From Bhargavaea cecembensis DSE10 (GTDB lineage: Bacteria > Bacillota > Bacilli > Bacillales_A > Planococcaceae): DNA of 64,000 nt. Where the stretch lies: assembly GCF_000348905.1 (NCBI RefSeq), contig NZ_AOFT01000003.1, forward strand, positions 1 through 64,000, given 5' to 3'. Shown here piece after piece: positions 26,152 through 34,690 of the stretch. Position 1 is the stretch's first letter; each line of letters begins with the position of its first letter. The position numbers and the translations under genes were made by a program. Under the pieces are notes generated by a model that ran no database searches, had not been told where the DNA came from, and saw only the letters and a list, made by a program, of their open reading frames with translations.

Positions 26152-27094
26152 AGGCTTTCCTCCTGAACAGCAGGTAAAGGAAGATGCCGCTGCCGATGAC
26201 CCCGACCATCAAACTGATGGAAATTTCATATGGATAGATCAGCACACGTCCGAGAATGTCACAGATAAGCAGGAAAATCGCTCCCATGAGTGCCGTGTGC
26301 GGCAAAGTTTTCTCTAGGTTGTCCCCTTTGATGATGGAGACGATGTTGGGGATGATGAGTCCGAGAAACGGAATCATGCCGACCGTGAGGACGACCGTTA
26401 CGGTGATCAATGCGACCAGGATCAATCCGAAGTTCACGACAAACCTGTAGTTGAGGCCGAGGTTCCTCGAGAAGTCCTCCCCCATCCCGGCAACCGTGAA
26501 CCGGTTGGCGTACAGGTAGGCGAGTACCAGGATCGGCACGCTGATGTACAGAAGCTCATAGCGCCCTGACATGATCATGGAGAAATCACCCTGCAGCCAG
26601 GAGGAAATGTTCTGGATCACATTCGACCGATAGGCGAAGAATGTCGTCAGGGACGACAAAATGTTTCCGAACATCAGCCCGACCAGCGGGATGAAGATCG
26701 CATCTTTGAACTTGATGCGCTCCAGGATCTGCATGAACAAGAGTGTCCCGGCAAGTGCGAATGCGAATGATATGGCCATCTGCTCGAGCATCGTCGCATT
26801 CGTGAACAGGAGCATGGATACGAGGATCCCGAGACGGGTCGCATCTAGTGTCCCTGCTGTTGTCGGTGAAACAAACTTGTTCCGGCTCAACTGCTGCATG
26901 ATCATGCCGGCAACGCTCATGCCCGCACCTGCAAGCAGGATGGCAACGAGCCGCGGCACACGGCTGATCAAGAATATTTGGGTTTCTTCGGAACTCCAAT
27001 CCAAGAGGTCCATTGGTGTGATGCTGCTCGCCCCGACGAACAAAGATAAGAACGACAGGATGACGAGACCAGCAATCAGATAACGTGTCTTCAT
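26144..27094 (-). CDS. yclN: Iron-siderophore ABC permease (YclN-like)
   Basis: A 316-aa FecCD-type permease, first gene of the yclNOPQ set, same order as in B. subtilis. Typical motifs are RVPRLVAILLAGAGMSVAGMIMQ near the N terminus (split here by residues 47-70) and VGMIPFLGLIIPNIVSI. Three Fur-type boxes precede it (27144-27247), so expression should be iron-repressed. About nine hydrophobic helices. Confidence 0.93.
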   Translation of the reverse strand: MKTRYLIAGLVILSFLSLFVGASSITPMDLLDWSSEETQIFLISRVPRLVAILLAGAGMSVAGMIMQQLSRNKFVSPTTAGTLDATRLGILVSMLLFTNATMLEQMAISFAFALAGTLLFMQILERIKFKDAIFIPLVGLMFGNILSSLTTFFAYRSNVIQNISSWLQGDFSMIMSGRYELLYISVPILVLAYLYANRFTVAGMGEDFSRNLGLNYRFVVNFGLILVALITVTVVLTVGMIPFLGLIIPNIVSIIKGDNLEKTLPHTALMGAIFLLICDILGRVLIYPYEISISLMVGVIGSGIFLYLLFRRKAYA

Positions 27095-27143
27095 GGCTAT
27101 CCCCGATGCACTGCAATTTGAAAGGCTATTGAGAATGTTCTGT

Positions 27144-27158
27144 TGAAAATCATTCTCA
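27144..27158. promoter_or_regulatory. Fur box 1 upstream of yclN
   Basis: TGAAAATCATTCTCA; minus-strand reading TGAGAAT-G-ATTTTCA is a good 7-1-7 Fur site, 50 nt before yclN. Confidence 0.75.
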
Positions 27159-27211
27159 TCACCTTCACAATTGTTATTATAGCACGCGTTATCGGGAAGT
27201 CAAAGGGTAAA

Positions 27212-27226
27212 TGAAAATGATTATCA
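27212..27226. promoter_or_regulatory. Fur box 2 upstream of yclN
   Basis: TGAAAAT-G-ATTATCA, 14 of 15 positions of the B. subtilis 7-1-7 Fur consensus. Confidence 0.8.
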
Positions 27227-27232
27227 TTTAGA

Positions 27233-27247
27233 TTAGAATGATTATCG
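27233..27247. promoter_or_regulatory. Fur box 3, tandem with box 2
   Basis: TTAGAAT-G-ATTATCG, weaker match, exactly 21 bp (two helical turns) from box 2. Confidence 0.6.
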
Positions 27248-27341
27248 TTTAGAATTCCCTTGGCTGAAGTGAGTTTTTTCAGAAAATACCCTGTCCCAGT
27301 CGCCCGTCCGGATTTACACTGCTTCAGTCTTCACGGCATAC

Positions 27342-27372
27342 AAAAAAACCGCAGCGGAGGGCTGCGGTTTTC
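27342..27372 (-). terminator. Terminator of the DUF6612 lipoprotein gene
   Basis: AAACCGCAGC (27346-27355) / GCTGCGGTTT (27361-27370), T run on the minus strand. Confidence 0.85.
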
Positions 27373-27380
27373 CTGTTTTT

Positions 27381-28250
27381 TTATTGCTGCGGAAGTTCGA
27401 CAGCGGAGTCGATGACTTCCTGGGGAACCTCGATTTTCTCGATGCCGTTGATGTTCTCGTAGGCCGTATTCGAGTCGATGTCGATATTGAGCGTCTCACC
27501 CTGCTCTTCCATCGTCATGGACATGACCATATTCATCACGGTCATATTAAAGGTTTCTTTATCCACGTACATTTCATACTGGAGTTCATTGATGTTCATA
27601 TTCTCGAGTGCCTTCTGCTCTTCTTCGCCCATCTGCTCGAGCGCTTCAGGCGGCAACTGCTCCTGGAGCGTCTGCTTGATCAGCTCGTTGAACTTCTCGC
27701 CGTCGGCCGTGAGCTTCAGGATGTACTCGTTTTCGTTCTGTTCGAATTTCATATCCTGCGCGTATTCCTGAAGCTGCTCAAGCTGCTCGGAAGGATCCGG
27801 CTGATTCTGGGTCAGCTGGTCGAGCCCGGGGACAGCCCCGGTCATCTTGATCCATTGCTCTCCCTGAGGATCCAGCATATACATGGTTCCGTCTTCGGTC
27901 ATATAGACTTCAATTTCCATCGACATCTCTTCACCGCCCGCAGCGCTCATGGCCATCGTGCCCTTCTGGTGCAGCGCCATCGGGTCCAGCGTCATTTCCA
28001 TGTCCATGTTGGTGTTCGTGTTCATCTCGACTTCCTGGGAAGGGATGGAGATTTTCTGGTCCATTTCCACTTTGGCTTCGGCGCTCTTCATCTCCTGGGA
28101 AGCAGTCAGGGCTTTCTCGTAAACTTCCTCTGCCGTCAGGTCGCTCTGCTTTTCTTCCGATGTGCCTTCCGTCGGCTCGGCCGTCTCATTACATGCCGCC
28201 AGACCAAGCGTCAGAGTGCCGGCCGCCATGGCCATTAAGAGTTTCTTCAT
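27381..28250 (-). CDS. DUF6612 family lipoprotein
   Basis: A 289-aa lipoprotein. The lipobox LAACNE has Cys at about residue 20. The remainder is acidic, methionine- and glutamine-rich, with the LolA/LppX-like beta pattern of DUF6612 (MDMEMTLDPMALHQKGTMA, VYMTEDGTMYMLDPQGEQW, YEMYVDKETFNMT). It is probably anchored on the outer face of the membrane, perhaps binding a hydrophobic ligand; this is inferred from the fold class only. Monocistronic. Confidence 0.8.
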   Translation of the reverse strand: MKKLLMAMAAGTLTLGLAACNETAEPTEGTSEEKQSDLTAEEVYEKALTASQEMKSAEAKVEMDQKISIPSQEVEMNTNTNMDMEMTLDPMALHQKGTMAMSAAGGEEMSMEIEVYMTEDGTMYMLDPQGEQWIKMTGAVPGLDQLTQNQPDPSEQLEQLQEYAQDMKFEQNENEYILKLTADGEKFNELIKQTLQEQLPPEALEQMGEEEQKALENMNINELQYEMYVDKETFNMTVMNMVMSMTMEEQGETLNIDIDSNTAYENINGIEKIEVPQEVIDSAVELPQQ

Positions 28251-28414
28251 ATAGAATTACCGCCTCTCTCATTTGGATACAGTCCGTAATACGGCAACAT
28301 TCATGGAAAAGTTCCGTTTTCTTGAAGAAACCCGACGAAAGACCCAGTCCTCTACCGGATTCTTCTTGATTCGGCTATAATAACGGAAGCCGAAATAGAT
28401 GAATGGAGGATCCC

Positions 28415-30133
28415 ATGCTCAAGCAATTCTTTTCCTATTATAAACCGCATAAGCGGCTGTTCATGATCGACTTCTCCAGTGCCGTGTTCGTGGCGCTGCT
28501 GGAGCTCGCCTTTCCCGTTGCAGTGCAGTGGTTTATTGACGAGCTGCTTCCTACCGGTGACTGGGGACGGATCGTCTGGATCAGCCTTTTGCTGCTCGGG
28601 GTCTATCTCCTCAGTACGTTCCTGCAGTTCATCGTCTCCTACCTGGGCCACAAGCTCGGGGTGAACATCGAGACGGACATGCGCCAGCAGCTGTTCGACC
28701 ATGTGCAGCGGCAATCATTCCGCTTCTTCGACAACACGAAGACCGGACACATCATGAGCCGCATCACCAATGACCTGTTCGACATCGGCGAACTTGCCCA
28801 TCACGGGCCGGAGGATATTTTCATTGCCGTCATGACAATCATCGGGGCGTTCTCGATCATGTACACGATCAACCCGGAGCTCGCGCTGATCACGATCGTC
28901 ATGATCCCGTTCCTCGTCGCGGTCATCACATTCTGCAATACGAAGATGAACAAGGCATGGCGGAACATGTACAGCCGGATTGCGGATGTAAATGCCCGTG
29001 TCGAGGATAGCGTGTCCGGAGTCCGCGTCGTGCAATCGTTCACGAACGAAGCGTTCGAAATGAAGCGGTTCCGGAAAGACAACGGAAGTTTCCGGCTCGC
29101 CAAAATCGCGGCCTACAAAGTCATGGCATGGACGCACTCCAGCATGTACATGATGACCCGCCTTGTCACGCTGCTCGTCCTTGTCGTCGGGGCCTGGTTC
29201 ACCTTTAACGACCGCCTGACCTACGGTGAGCTCGTCAGCTTCGTGCTGTTTGTCAACGTCCTCATTAAGCCGGTCGACAAGATCGCCGCGCTTCTCGAGA
29301 TGTATCCGAAAGGCATGGCCGGATTCCGGAGGTTCCGGAAACTGCTGGACGAGGAGCCGGAAGTGCTCGACCGTCCGGATGCCGTTGAAGTTTCCCATCT
29401 GAACGGCAATATCCGCTTTGACCGGGTGTCGTTCCGCTATGACGGATCCAAGCCGGTGCTGAATGACATCAGTTTGTCGATCCGCTCCGGACAGACGGTC
29501 GCGTTTGTCGGGCCTTCCGGTGCCGGCAAGACGACGATCTGCTCGCTGATCCCCCGCTTCTACGACGTCGACGGCGGCTCGATTTCCATTGACGGAATCG
29601 ATGTCCGGGACATGACGATGAAGTCGCTGCGCTCACAGATCGGCATCGTGCAGCAGGATGTGTTCCTCTTTACGGGTACCATTTTCGAGAACATCGCCTA
29701 CGGCAAGCTCGGCGCGACCGAAGAGGAAGTGTACCGGGCCGCCCGCAAGGCCCATCTCGAGGAATTTATCGCCGATCTGCCTGACGGTTATGAAACACAG
29801 ATCGGCGAACGCGGACTTAAGCTTTCCGGCGGGCAGAAACAGCGGCTCGCCATCGCCAGGATGTTCCTGAAGAACCCGCCGATCCTCATCCTGGATGAAG
29901 CCACATCGGCACTTGATACCGAGACGGAGCGCATTATCCAGAAATCACTCGAGGAACTGTCCGAAAACCGGACGACTCTGGTCATCGCCCACCGTCTTGC
30001 CACCATCCGCAACGCGGACCGTGTCGTCGTCGTGACAAAGGACGGCATCGCGGAAGACGGCGGCTATGACGAGCTTGTCAGGAAGGGCGGCGTCTTTGCC
30101 AACCTGCACAACATCCAGTTCCAGGAAGCCTGA
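28415..30133 (+). CDS. ygaD: ABC transporter, fused permease and ATPase (YgaD-like)
   Basis: A 572-aa half-transporter of the multidrug/lipid exporter class. Six membrane helices (about residues 12-300) precede the ATPase, with Walker A GPSGAGKTTICSL, signature LSGGQKQRLAIARM and Walker B ILILDEATSALDTE. It resembles B. subtilis YgaD and should act as a homodimer. I start at ATG 28415, 5 nt after GGAGG; an ATG at 28403 overlaps the RBS. It has its own terminator. Confidence 0.92.
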   Translation: MLKQFFSYYKPHKRLFMIDFSSAVFVALLELAFPVAVQWFIDELLPTGDWGRIVWISLLLLGVYLLSTFLQFIVSYLGHKLGVNIETDMRQQLFDHVQRQSFRFFDNTKTGHIMSRITNDLFDIGELAHHGPEDIFIAVMTIIGAFSIMYTINPELALITIVMIPFLVAVITFCNTKMNKAWRNMYSRIADVNARVEDSVSGVRVVQSFTNEAFEMKRFRKDNGSFRLAKIAAYKVMAWTHSSMYMMTRLVTLLVLVVGAWFTFNDRLTYGELVSFVLFVNVLIKPVDKIAALLEMYPKGMAGFRRFRKLLDEEPEVLDRPDAVEVSHLNGNIRFDRVSFRYDGSKPVLNDISLSIRSGQTVAFVGPSGAGKTTICSLIPRFYDVDGGSISIDGIDVRDMTMKSLRSQIGIVQQDVFLFTGTIFENIAYGKLGATEEEVYRAARKAHLEEFIADLPDGYETQIGERGLKLSGGQKQRLAIARMFLKNPPILILDEATSALDTETERIIQKSLEELSENRTTLVIAHRLATIRNADRVVVVTKDGIAEDGGYDELVRKGGVFANLHNIQFQEA

Positions 30134-30136
30134 TTG

Positions 30137-30166
30137 ATCCCCCGCCTGCCCGGCGGGGGATTTTCT
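30137..30166 (+). terminator. Terminator of ygaD
   Basis: TCCCCCGCC (30138-30146) pairs with GGCGGGGGA (30152-30160), then TTTTC. Confidence 0.8.
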
Positions 30167-30253
30167 ATTGGAACGATGTCACTCTTAACCTATGGAAGAA
30201 GTCTGTAATGTGGTATACTATGCCGGTTAACATTTTGTAGGAGGTCCTGAACG

Positions 30254-31315
30254 TTGAACACCACCCATGCGTCCGACAGAAAACGGACGATTCTATATGT
30301 AGCTATCTTCCTGCTCGTCGCGATCATCGGGCTAGCTTATGTAAAATGGCTTCCATATGTCGATAAAAGCATCACCGCCATCACGACCCAGTCGATCGGC
30401 GATTCGATTCTCGGTGATCCGGCAGATGCCGGAACATTCTCCTGGGAAAGCACATGGTCGTATGTCGTCACGTACTTCCTGGCGGTCTGGAAAGCGGCCG
30501 TGCTCGGGATTGTGCTCGGCTCGCTCGTCCAGGTCCTGATCCCGGCTGACTGGCTGATGCGCACGCTCGGCAAAACCTCATTCGGCAGCACGGCCATCGG
30601 CGGCCTGACGAGCCTTCCGGGCATGATGTGCACCTGCTGCGCGGCACCCGTCGCGGCGGGCCTGCGGAAAAAGAACGTCTCAATCGGAGCGGCGCTCGCC
30701 TTCTGGCTCGGTAATCCCGTCCTGAACCCGGCGGTCCTCATCTTCATGACGTTCGTCCTGTCATGGGAATTCACGCTGCTCCGTGCCGTCTTTGGCATCG
30801 TGCTCGTCTTCGGAGTCAGCTACCTGGCGAACCGCTTTGCCCCGCAGCCGGCTCCGGAAGAACTTGCCCGCAAGGTGGAAGAAGCGGAAACGGCGATTGC
30901 ACCGGAAGAAGGCAGCTTCCTTTCCCGCTGGCTGAAGAGCATGGGCCGGATGGCACTTTTCATCATCCCTGCTTACTTTATTTCGGTCCTGCTCATTGCG
31001 GCGGTCCGCCCGTGGCTCTTCCCGCTGCTTGACGGTGCATCGGGCAATACGCTGCTCATGATTCTGCTGTTTGCAATCGGCGGCATGCTGTTTGTCATCC
31101 CGACCGCTGCGGAAATTCCGATCATCCAGACGTTTATGTCTGCCGGACTCGGCACCGGCCCAGCCGCTGCCCTGCTCGTCACCCTGCCGGCCATCAGCCT
31201 GCCATCGCTGATCCTCGTCGCAGGCGCGTTCCCGAGAAAAGTCCTCTGGTTCGTTGCCGGCGCGGTCATCCTGCTCGGCGTCCTCTGCGGCCTCGTCGGC
31301 ATGTGGGTATTGTAA
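30254..31315 (+). CDS. ArsP/UPF0718-family permease with CTCC motif
   Basis: A 353-aa permease of the pfam03773 type with about eight to ten helices in two repeats. The signature after helix 3 reads GMMCTCCAAPVAAGLRKK, a variant of the CSCG-type cysteine motif seen in relatives. A second repeat has IPTAAEIPIIQTF. Known members include the trivalent organoarsenical exporter ArsP, but most are uncharacterised, so the substrate is open. It starts at TTG with GGAGGT 8 nt upstream. It is not linked to the ars operon. Confidence 0.8.
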   Translation: MNTTHASDRKRTILYVAIFLLVAIIGLAYVKWLPYVDKSITAITTQSIGDSILGDPADAGTFSWESTWSYVVTYFLAVWKAAVLGIVLGSLVQVLIPADWLMRTLGKTSFGSTAIGGLTSLPGMMCTCCAAPVAAGLRKKNVSIGAALAFWLGNPVLNPAVLIFMTFVLSWEFTLLRAVFGIVLVFGVSYLANRFAPQPAPEELARKVEEAETAIAPEEGSFLSRWLKSMGRMALFIIPAYFISVLLIAAVRPWLFPLLDGASGNTLLMILLFAIGGMLFVIPTAAEIPIIQTFMSAGLGTGPAAALLVTLPAISLPSLILVAGAFPRKVLWFVAGAVILLGVLCGLVGMWVL

Positions 31316-31330
31316 TCAGTGTTTTTGAGC

Positions 31331-31360
31331 CCCCGCTCCGGGTGACGGAGCGGGGTTTTT
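31331..31360 (+). terminator. Terminator of the ArsP-family permease gene
   Basis: CCCCGCTCCG / CGGAGCGGGG followed by five T. Confidence 0.88.
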
Positions 31361-31375
31361 GATTGGCGGATCATA

Positions 31376-31435
31376 TTGCTGTAAGCCCGATTCGTATGCT
31401 GTAAGTACAATACTCATGCTGTAAATGCGATTCAC
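31376..31435. repeat. Private 20-bp array A, core TGCTGTAA (3 copies)
   Basis: Cores at 31377, 31397 and 31417 (steps of exactly 20) with unrelated 11-12 nt fillers. It joins array B in the same 20-bp register and lies between the convergent terminators. Confidence 0.85.
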
Positions 31436-31616
31436 TTGTTTCAACTCCGCTCTCCTTGTTGCAACTCCGCGCCCCTTGTTGCAACTCCACACCCCCTTGT
31501 TGCAACTCCGCGCCCCTTGTTGCAACTCATCGCCCCTTGTTGCAACTCATCGCCCCTTGTTGCAACTCCACACTCCTTATTCCAACTTCATACTCCTTAT
31601 TCCAACTTCATACTCC
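31436..31616. repeat. Private 20-bp array B, core TTGTTGCAACTC (9 copies)
   Basis: Units start at 31436, 31456, 31476, 31497, 31517, 31537, 31557, 31577 and 31597 (eight steps, seven of 20 and one of 21). The core contains the palindrome GTTGCAAC. The last two copies drift to TTATTCCAACTTC, so one end is older or was converted. No ORF of interest is encoded. Confidence 0.92.
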
Positions 31617-31617
31617 A

Positions 31618-31648
31618 TAAGAAAACCCGCTGCCTTCCCGGCAGCGGG
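31618..31648 (-). terminator. Terminator of the peptide ABC operon
   Basis: CCCGCTGCC (31626-31634) / GGCAGCGGG (31640-31648). Confidence 0.75.
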
Positions 31649-31669
31649 CTTCAGAGTCTCTTCTATCTA

Positions 31670-32707
31670 TTAGAAGGACGCGGTTTCCATATAGTTCGGC
31701 TTGAGCTGTCCGCTTTCAATCTCTTCGACGAAGTGGCAGGCGGCTTCGTGGCTCTGTTTCATGCCATCATGCGTCTTGAGTTCCGGCACATCGACCCGGC
31801 ATTTTTCCTGGGCGAACGGGCAGCGGGTGTGGAATCGGCAGCCCGTCGGCGGGTCGATCGGGGAAGGCACGTCGCCGCGGAGGACGATGTGTTCCCGCTC
31901 CCGCTCCGGATCCGGAACAGGAATGGCCGACAAAAGCGCCTTCGTATACGGGTGTTTCGGGTTATCGAAGATCGAGTGCTTGTCCCCGATCTCCATGATT
32001 TTGCCGAGATACATGACGATGACGCGGTCCGAGATATGGCGGACGACGCCGAGGTCATGGGAGATGAACAGATAAGTCAGACCGTACTCATCCTGCAGCT
32101 CTTCCAGCAGGTTCAGCACCTGGGCCTGGATCGAGACGTCGAGCGCCGATACGGCTTCGTCGCAGATGATGAGTTTCGGATTCACCGACAGCGCTCGGGC
32201 GATGCCGATCCGCTGGCGCTGGCCGCCCGAAAATTCGTGCGGGTAGCGGTCTGCCTGGCTTCCGTTCAGGCCGACCGTCTCAAGCAGCTCAAGAATCCGC
32301 TTGCGGCGTTCTTTTTTTGGCAGTACGTTCTGGATTTCCATCGCTTCGTTGAGGACATCCGAGATCGACTGGCGGGGGTTGATCGAGGCATACGGGTCCT
32401 GGAAGATGATCTGGAGATCCTTCCGGTATTTCCGCATTTCCGATTTCGACAGGGAAGCGAGGTCGGTGCCTTCGAAGTACACCTTGCCGTCAGACGGTTC
32501 TTCAAGACGGAGGATGGCGCGTCCGGTTGTGGACTTCCCGCATCCGGATTCACCGACGATGCTGACGGTTTCCCCCTCATAGACAGTAAAACTGATATCA
32601 TCCACTGCTTTGACATGGTTGACCGTGCGGCCGAAGAAGCCGCCCTTGATCGGGAAGTGCTGCTTCAGCCCTTCAACCTTTAGCAATTCTTTCTTCTCCA
32701 AAGACAT
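31670..32707 (-). CDS. Peptide ABC transporter ATP-binding protein (OppF/DppF type)
   Basis: A 345-aa ATPase. Walker A is GESGCGKSTTGRAIL, the signature is FSGGQRQRIGIARAL, and Walker B is LIICDEAVSALDVS. The C-terminal oligopeptide-transporter extension holds CRFHTRCPFAQEKCRV, a probable Fe-S cysteine set in this family. The start is ATG 32707 directly after AAGGAGGTGG (short spacing); TTG two codons later is better spaced, so the start is uncertain by two residues. It overlaps the end of the OppD-type gene by 35 nt. Last of four. Confidence 0.9.
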   Translation of the reverse strand: MSLEKKELLKVEGLKQHFPIKGGFFGRTVNHVKAVDDISFTVYEGETVSIVGESGCGKSTTGRAILRLEEPSDGKVYFEGTDLASLSKSEMRKYRKDLQIIFQDPYASINPRQSISDVLNEAMEIQNVLPKKERRKRILELLETVGLNGSQADRYPHEFSGGQRQRIGIARALSVNPKLIICDEAVSALDVSIQAQVLNLLEELQDEYGLTYLFISHDLGVVRHISDRVIVMYLGKIMEIGDKHSIFDNPKHPYTKALLSAIPVPDPEREREHIVLRGDVPSPIDPPTGCRFHTRCPFAQEKCRVDVPELKTHDGMKQSHEAACHFVEEIESGQLKPNYMETASF

Positions 32708-33698
32708 CCACCTCCTTCGGTCCCGGCCATTCTTCATCATAGATCCAGCAGCGTACCTGGTTGCCTTCTCCGTCATCAAACAGATCAGGCAGTTTTTCTG
32801 CGCAAAGGTCGGTCGCCGCCGGGCAGCGCGGCGCAAACCGGCAGCCCTTCGGCATATTGAACGGCGACGGGACCATGCCGTGGATCGGGACAAGCTTTTC
32901 CTGGTCTGCGTCAGGCCGCGGCAGTGATTTCAGCAGCCCGACCGTATACGGGTGGCGCGGTTTGCGGAACAGTGTCCGCACATCGCTGTATTCGACAACC
33001 TGCCCGGCGTACATGACGGCGACATAGTCGCATGTTTCCGCGACGACGCCAAGGTCGTGGGTGATGAGGATCACAGACATGCCGAGGCGGTTCTGAAGGT
33101 CCCTGATCAGGCCGAGGATCTGTGCCTGGATCGTCACGTCGAGCGCGGTTGTCGGCTCGTCCGCGACAAGAACCTCAGGGTTGCAGGCCAGGGCCATGGC
33201 GATCATGACACGCTGGCGCATCCCGCCTGACAGTTCATACGGATACTGTGTGACCCGTTTTTCCGGCGACGGGATGCCGACCAGTTTCAGCAGGTCGACG
33301 GATTTCGCCATTGCCTGTTTCTTGTTCATGCCCTGGTGGGTGGTAAGGGATTCCGAGATCTGCTGGCCGACCGTGAAGACCGGGTTCAGCGAAGTCATCG
33401 GCTCCTGGAAAATCATCGAGATCTGGTTTCCCCGGATGCTCCGCATTTTCTTTTCCGAGAAATCAAGGAGATTCTCGCCTTTATAGCGGATTTCACCGTC
33501 GACCACTTTGCCGTTTTCAGCGAGAAGACGGAGGATCGACAGAGAAGTGATACTCTTGCCGGACCCCGACTCGCCTACGATTCCTAATGTTTTACCTTTC
33601 GGGACGGAGAAGCTCACGCCGTCGACGGCTTTGACTTCCCCCTCGTCCGTGAAGAAAGAGGTGCGCAGGCCGCGCACGTCCAAAATCGTTTCTTCCAA
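32673..33698 (-). CDS. Peptide ABC transporter ATP-binding protein (OppD/DppD type)
   Basis: A 341-aa ATPase paired with the OppF-type subunit. Walker A is GESGSGKSITSLSI, the signature is LSGGMRQRVMIAMAL, Walker B is VLVADEPTTALDVT, and CRFAPRCPAATDLCAEK is the C-terminal cysteine motif. Third gene of the permease-permease-ATPase-ATPase operon, 35 nt after the DppB-type permease. Confidence 0.93.
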   Translation of the reverse strand: MEETILDVRGLRTSFFTDEGEVKAVDGVSFSVPKGKTLGIVGESGSGKSITSLSILRLLAENGKVVDGEIRYKGENLLDFSEKKMRSIRGNQISMIFQEPMTSLNPVFTVGQQISESLTTHQGMNKKQAMAKSVDLLKLVGIPSPEKRVTQYPYELSGGMRQRVMIAMALACNPEVLVADEPTTALDVTIQAQILGLIRDLQNRLGMSVILITHDLGVVAETCDYVAVMYAGQVVEYSDVRTLFRKPRHPYTVGLLKSLPRPDADQEKLVPIHGMVPSPFNMPKGCRFAPRCPAATDLCAEKLPDLFDDGEGNQVRCWIYDEEWPGPKEVDVFGEERIAKG

Positions 33699-33733
33699 TT
33701 GATCTTTCCTCCTTGGGCCGTGGACGGGACCGA

Positions 33734-34675
33734 TCAGTTCAGGTCGATCCGCTTGTTGAGCAGTTTATATGAGATGTCGACGATCAGGTTAACGAAGACG
33801 AACAGGACTGAGAGGACGAGCACAGCACCCTGGACAATCGGGAAGTCCCGCTGGGTGATGGCCTGTACCGTCAGGCGGCCCATGCCGTTGATGGCGAAGA
33901 TGGTCTCTGTCAGGACTGCGCCGCCGAGGAATCCGCCGAATTCAAGTCCGACAACCGTGACAACCGGGATCAGCGCATTCTTGAGCGCGTGGCGGTACGT
34001 GACGATCCTGTCGGTAAGGCCCTTGGCCCGCGCCGTCCTGATATAGTCCTGGTTGATGACTTCAAGCATCGAAGAGCGGGTCATGCGGGCGATAATCGCC
34101 GCACCGCCCGTTCCGAGCGTGATGACCGGCAGGATGACCTGCCGCCAGCTGTCGCCCCAGCCGGACGGGCGCAGCTTCGCCCACTCCGGCAGCCAGTCCC
34201 CGCCGATGGCGAACCAGTCGATCAGGACCAGGCCCAGCCAGAAGTTCGGCATGGACAGGCCGAACAGCGCGATAACCATGATGGCCGTATCGGCCACCGT
34301 ATATCGGCGGACGGCCGAGATGATCCCCGCCATCAGTCCGAGGAAGACGGCGAGGACGGTGGCATAGAACGATAATTCCACCGTGACCCAGAAGCGGGCA
34401 GCGATCTCATCCGAAACAGCACGGCCGCTGCGGACGGAATTTCCGAGGTCGCCCTGGAGGACGCCACTCATATAGTTGAAGTATTGGATATGGATCGGGT
34501 CATTCAGGCCGAGGCGTTCCTCGATTTGCCTGACTGTCTGCTCCGAAGCACCTTCCCCTGCGATGATCTGGGCCGGGTTGCCCGGGATCAGATGCATCAG
34601 GGAGAAGACGAGAATGGAGACACCGATGAGAACCGGGATGGTCTGAAGGACCCGCCGGATGATGTATTTAAGCAT
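33734..34675 (-). CDS. Peptide ABC transporter permease (DppB/OppB type)
   Basis: A 313-aa permease with six helices. Family landmarks are the N-terminal VLQTIPVLIGVSILVFSLMH, the NPAQIIAGEGASE loop and the EAA-type coupling loop RTARAKGLTDRIVTYRHALK. It imports peptides together with the DppC-type subunit. Second gene of the minus-strand operon, 15 nt after the DppC-type gene. Confidence 0.93.
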   Translation of the reverse strand: MLKYIIRRVLQTIPVLIGVSILVFSLMHLIPGNPAQIIAGEGASEQTVRQIEERLGLNDPIHIQYFNYMSGVLQGDLGNSVRSGRAVSDEIAARFWVTVELSFYATVLAVFLGLMAGIISAVRRYTVADTAIMVIALFGLSMPNFWLGLVLIDWFAIGGDWLPEWAKLRPSGWGDSWRQVILPVITLGTGGAAIIARMTRSSMLEVINQDYIRTARAKGLTDRIVTYRHALKNALIPVVTVVGLEFGGFLGGAVLTETIFAINGMGRLTVQAITQRDFPIVQGAVLVLSVLFVFVNLIVDISYKLLNKRIDLN

Positions 34676-34690
34676 TTCGCTTCTCCCTCC

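Noticed and set aside
31376-31616. CRISPR array
   Set aside because: Units are 20 bp with 8-13 nt cores and fillers shorter than any spacer; there are no cas genes, and similar arrays with other cores occur at many places.
31425-31673. 82-aa plus-strand reading frame across array B
   Set aside because: Generated by the repeat; no RBS, no family, and it ends in the terminator of the opposing gene.
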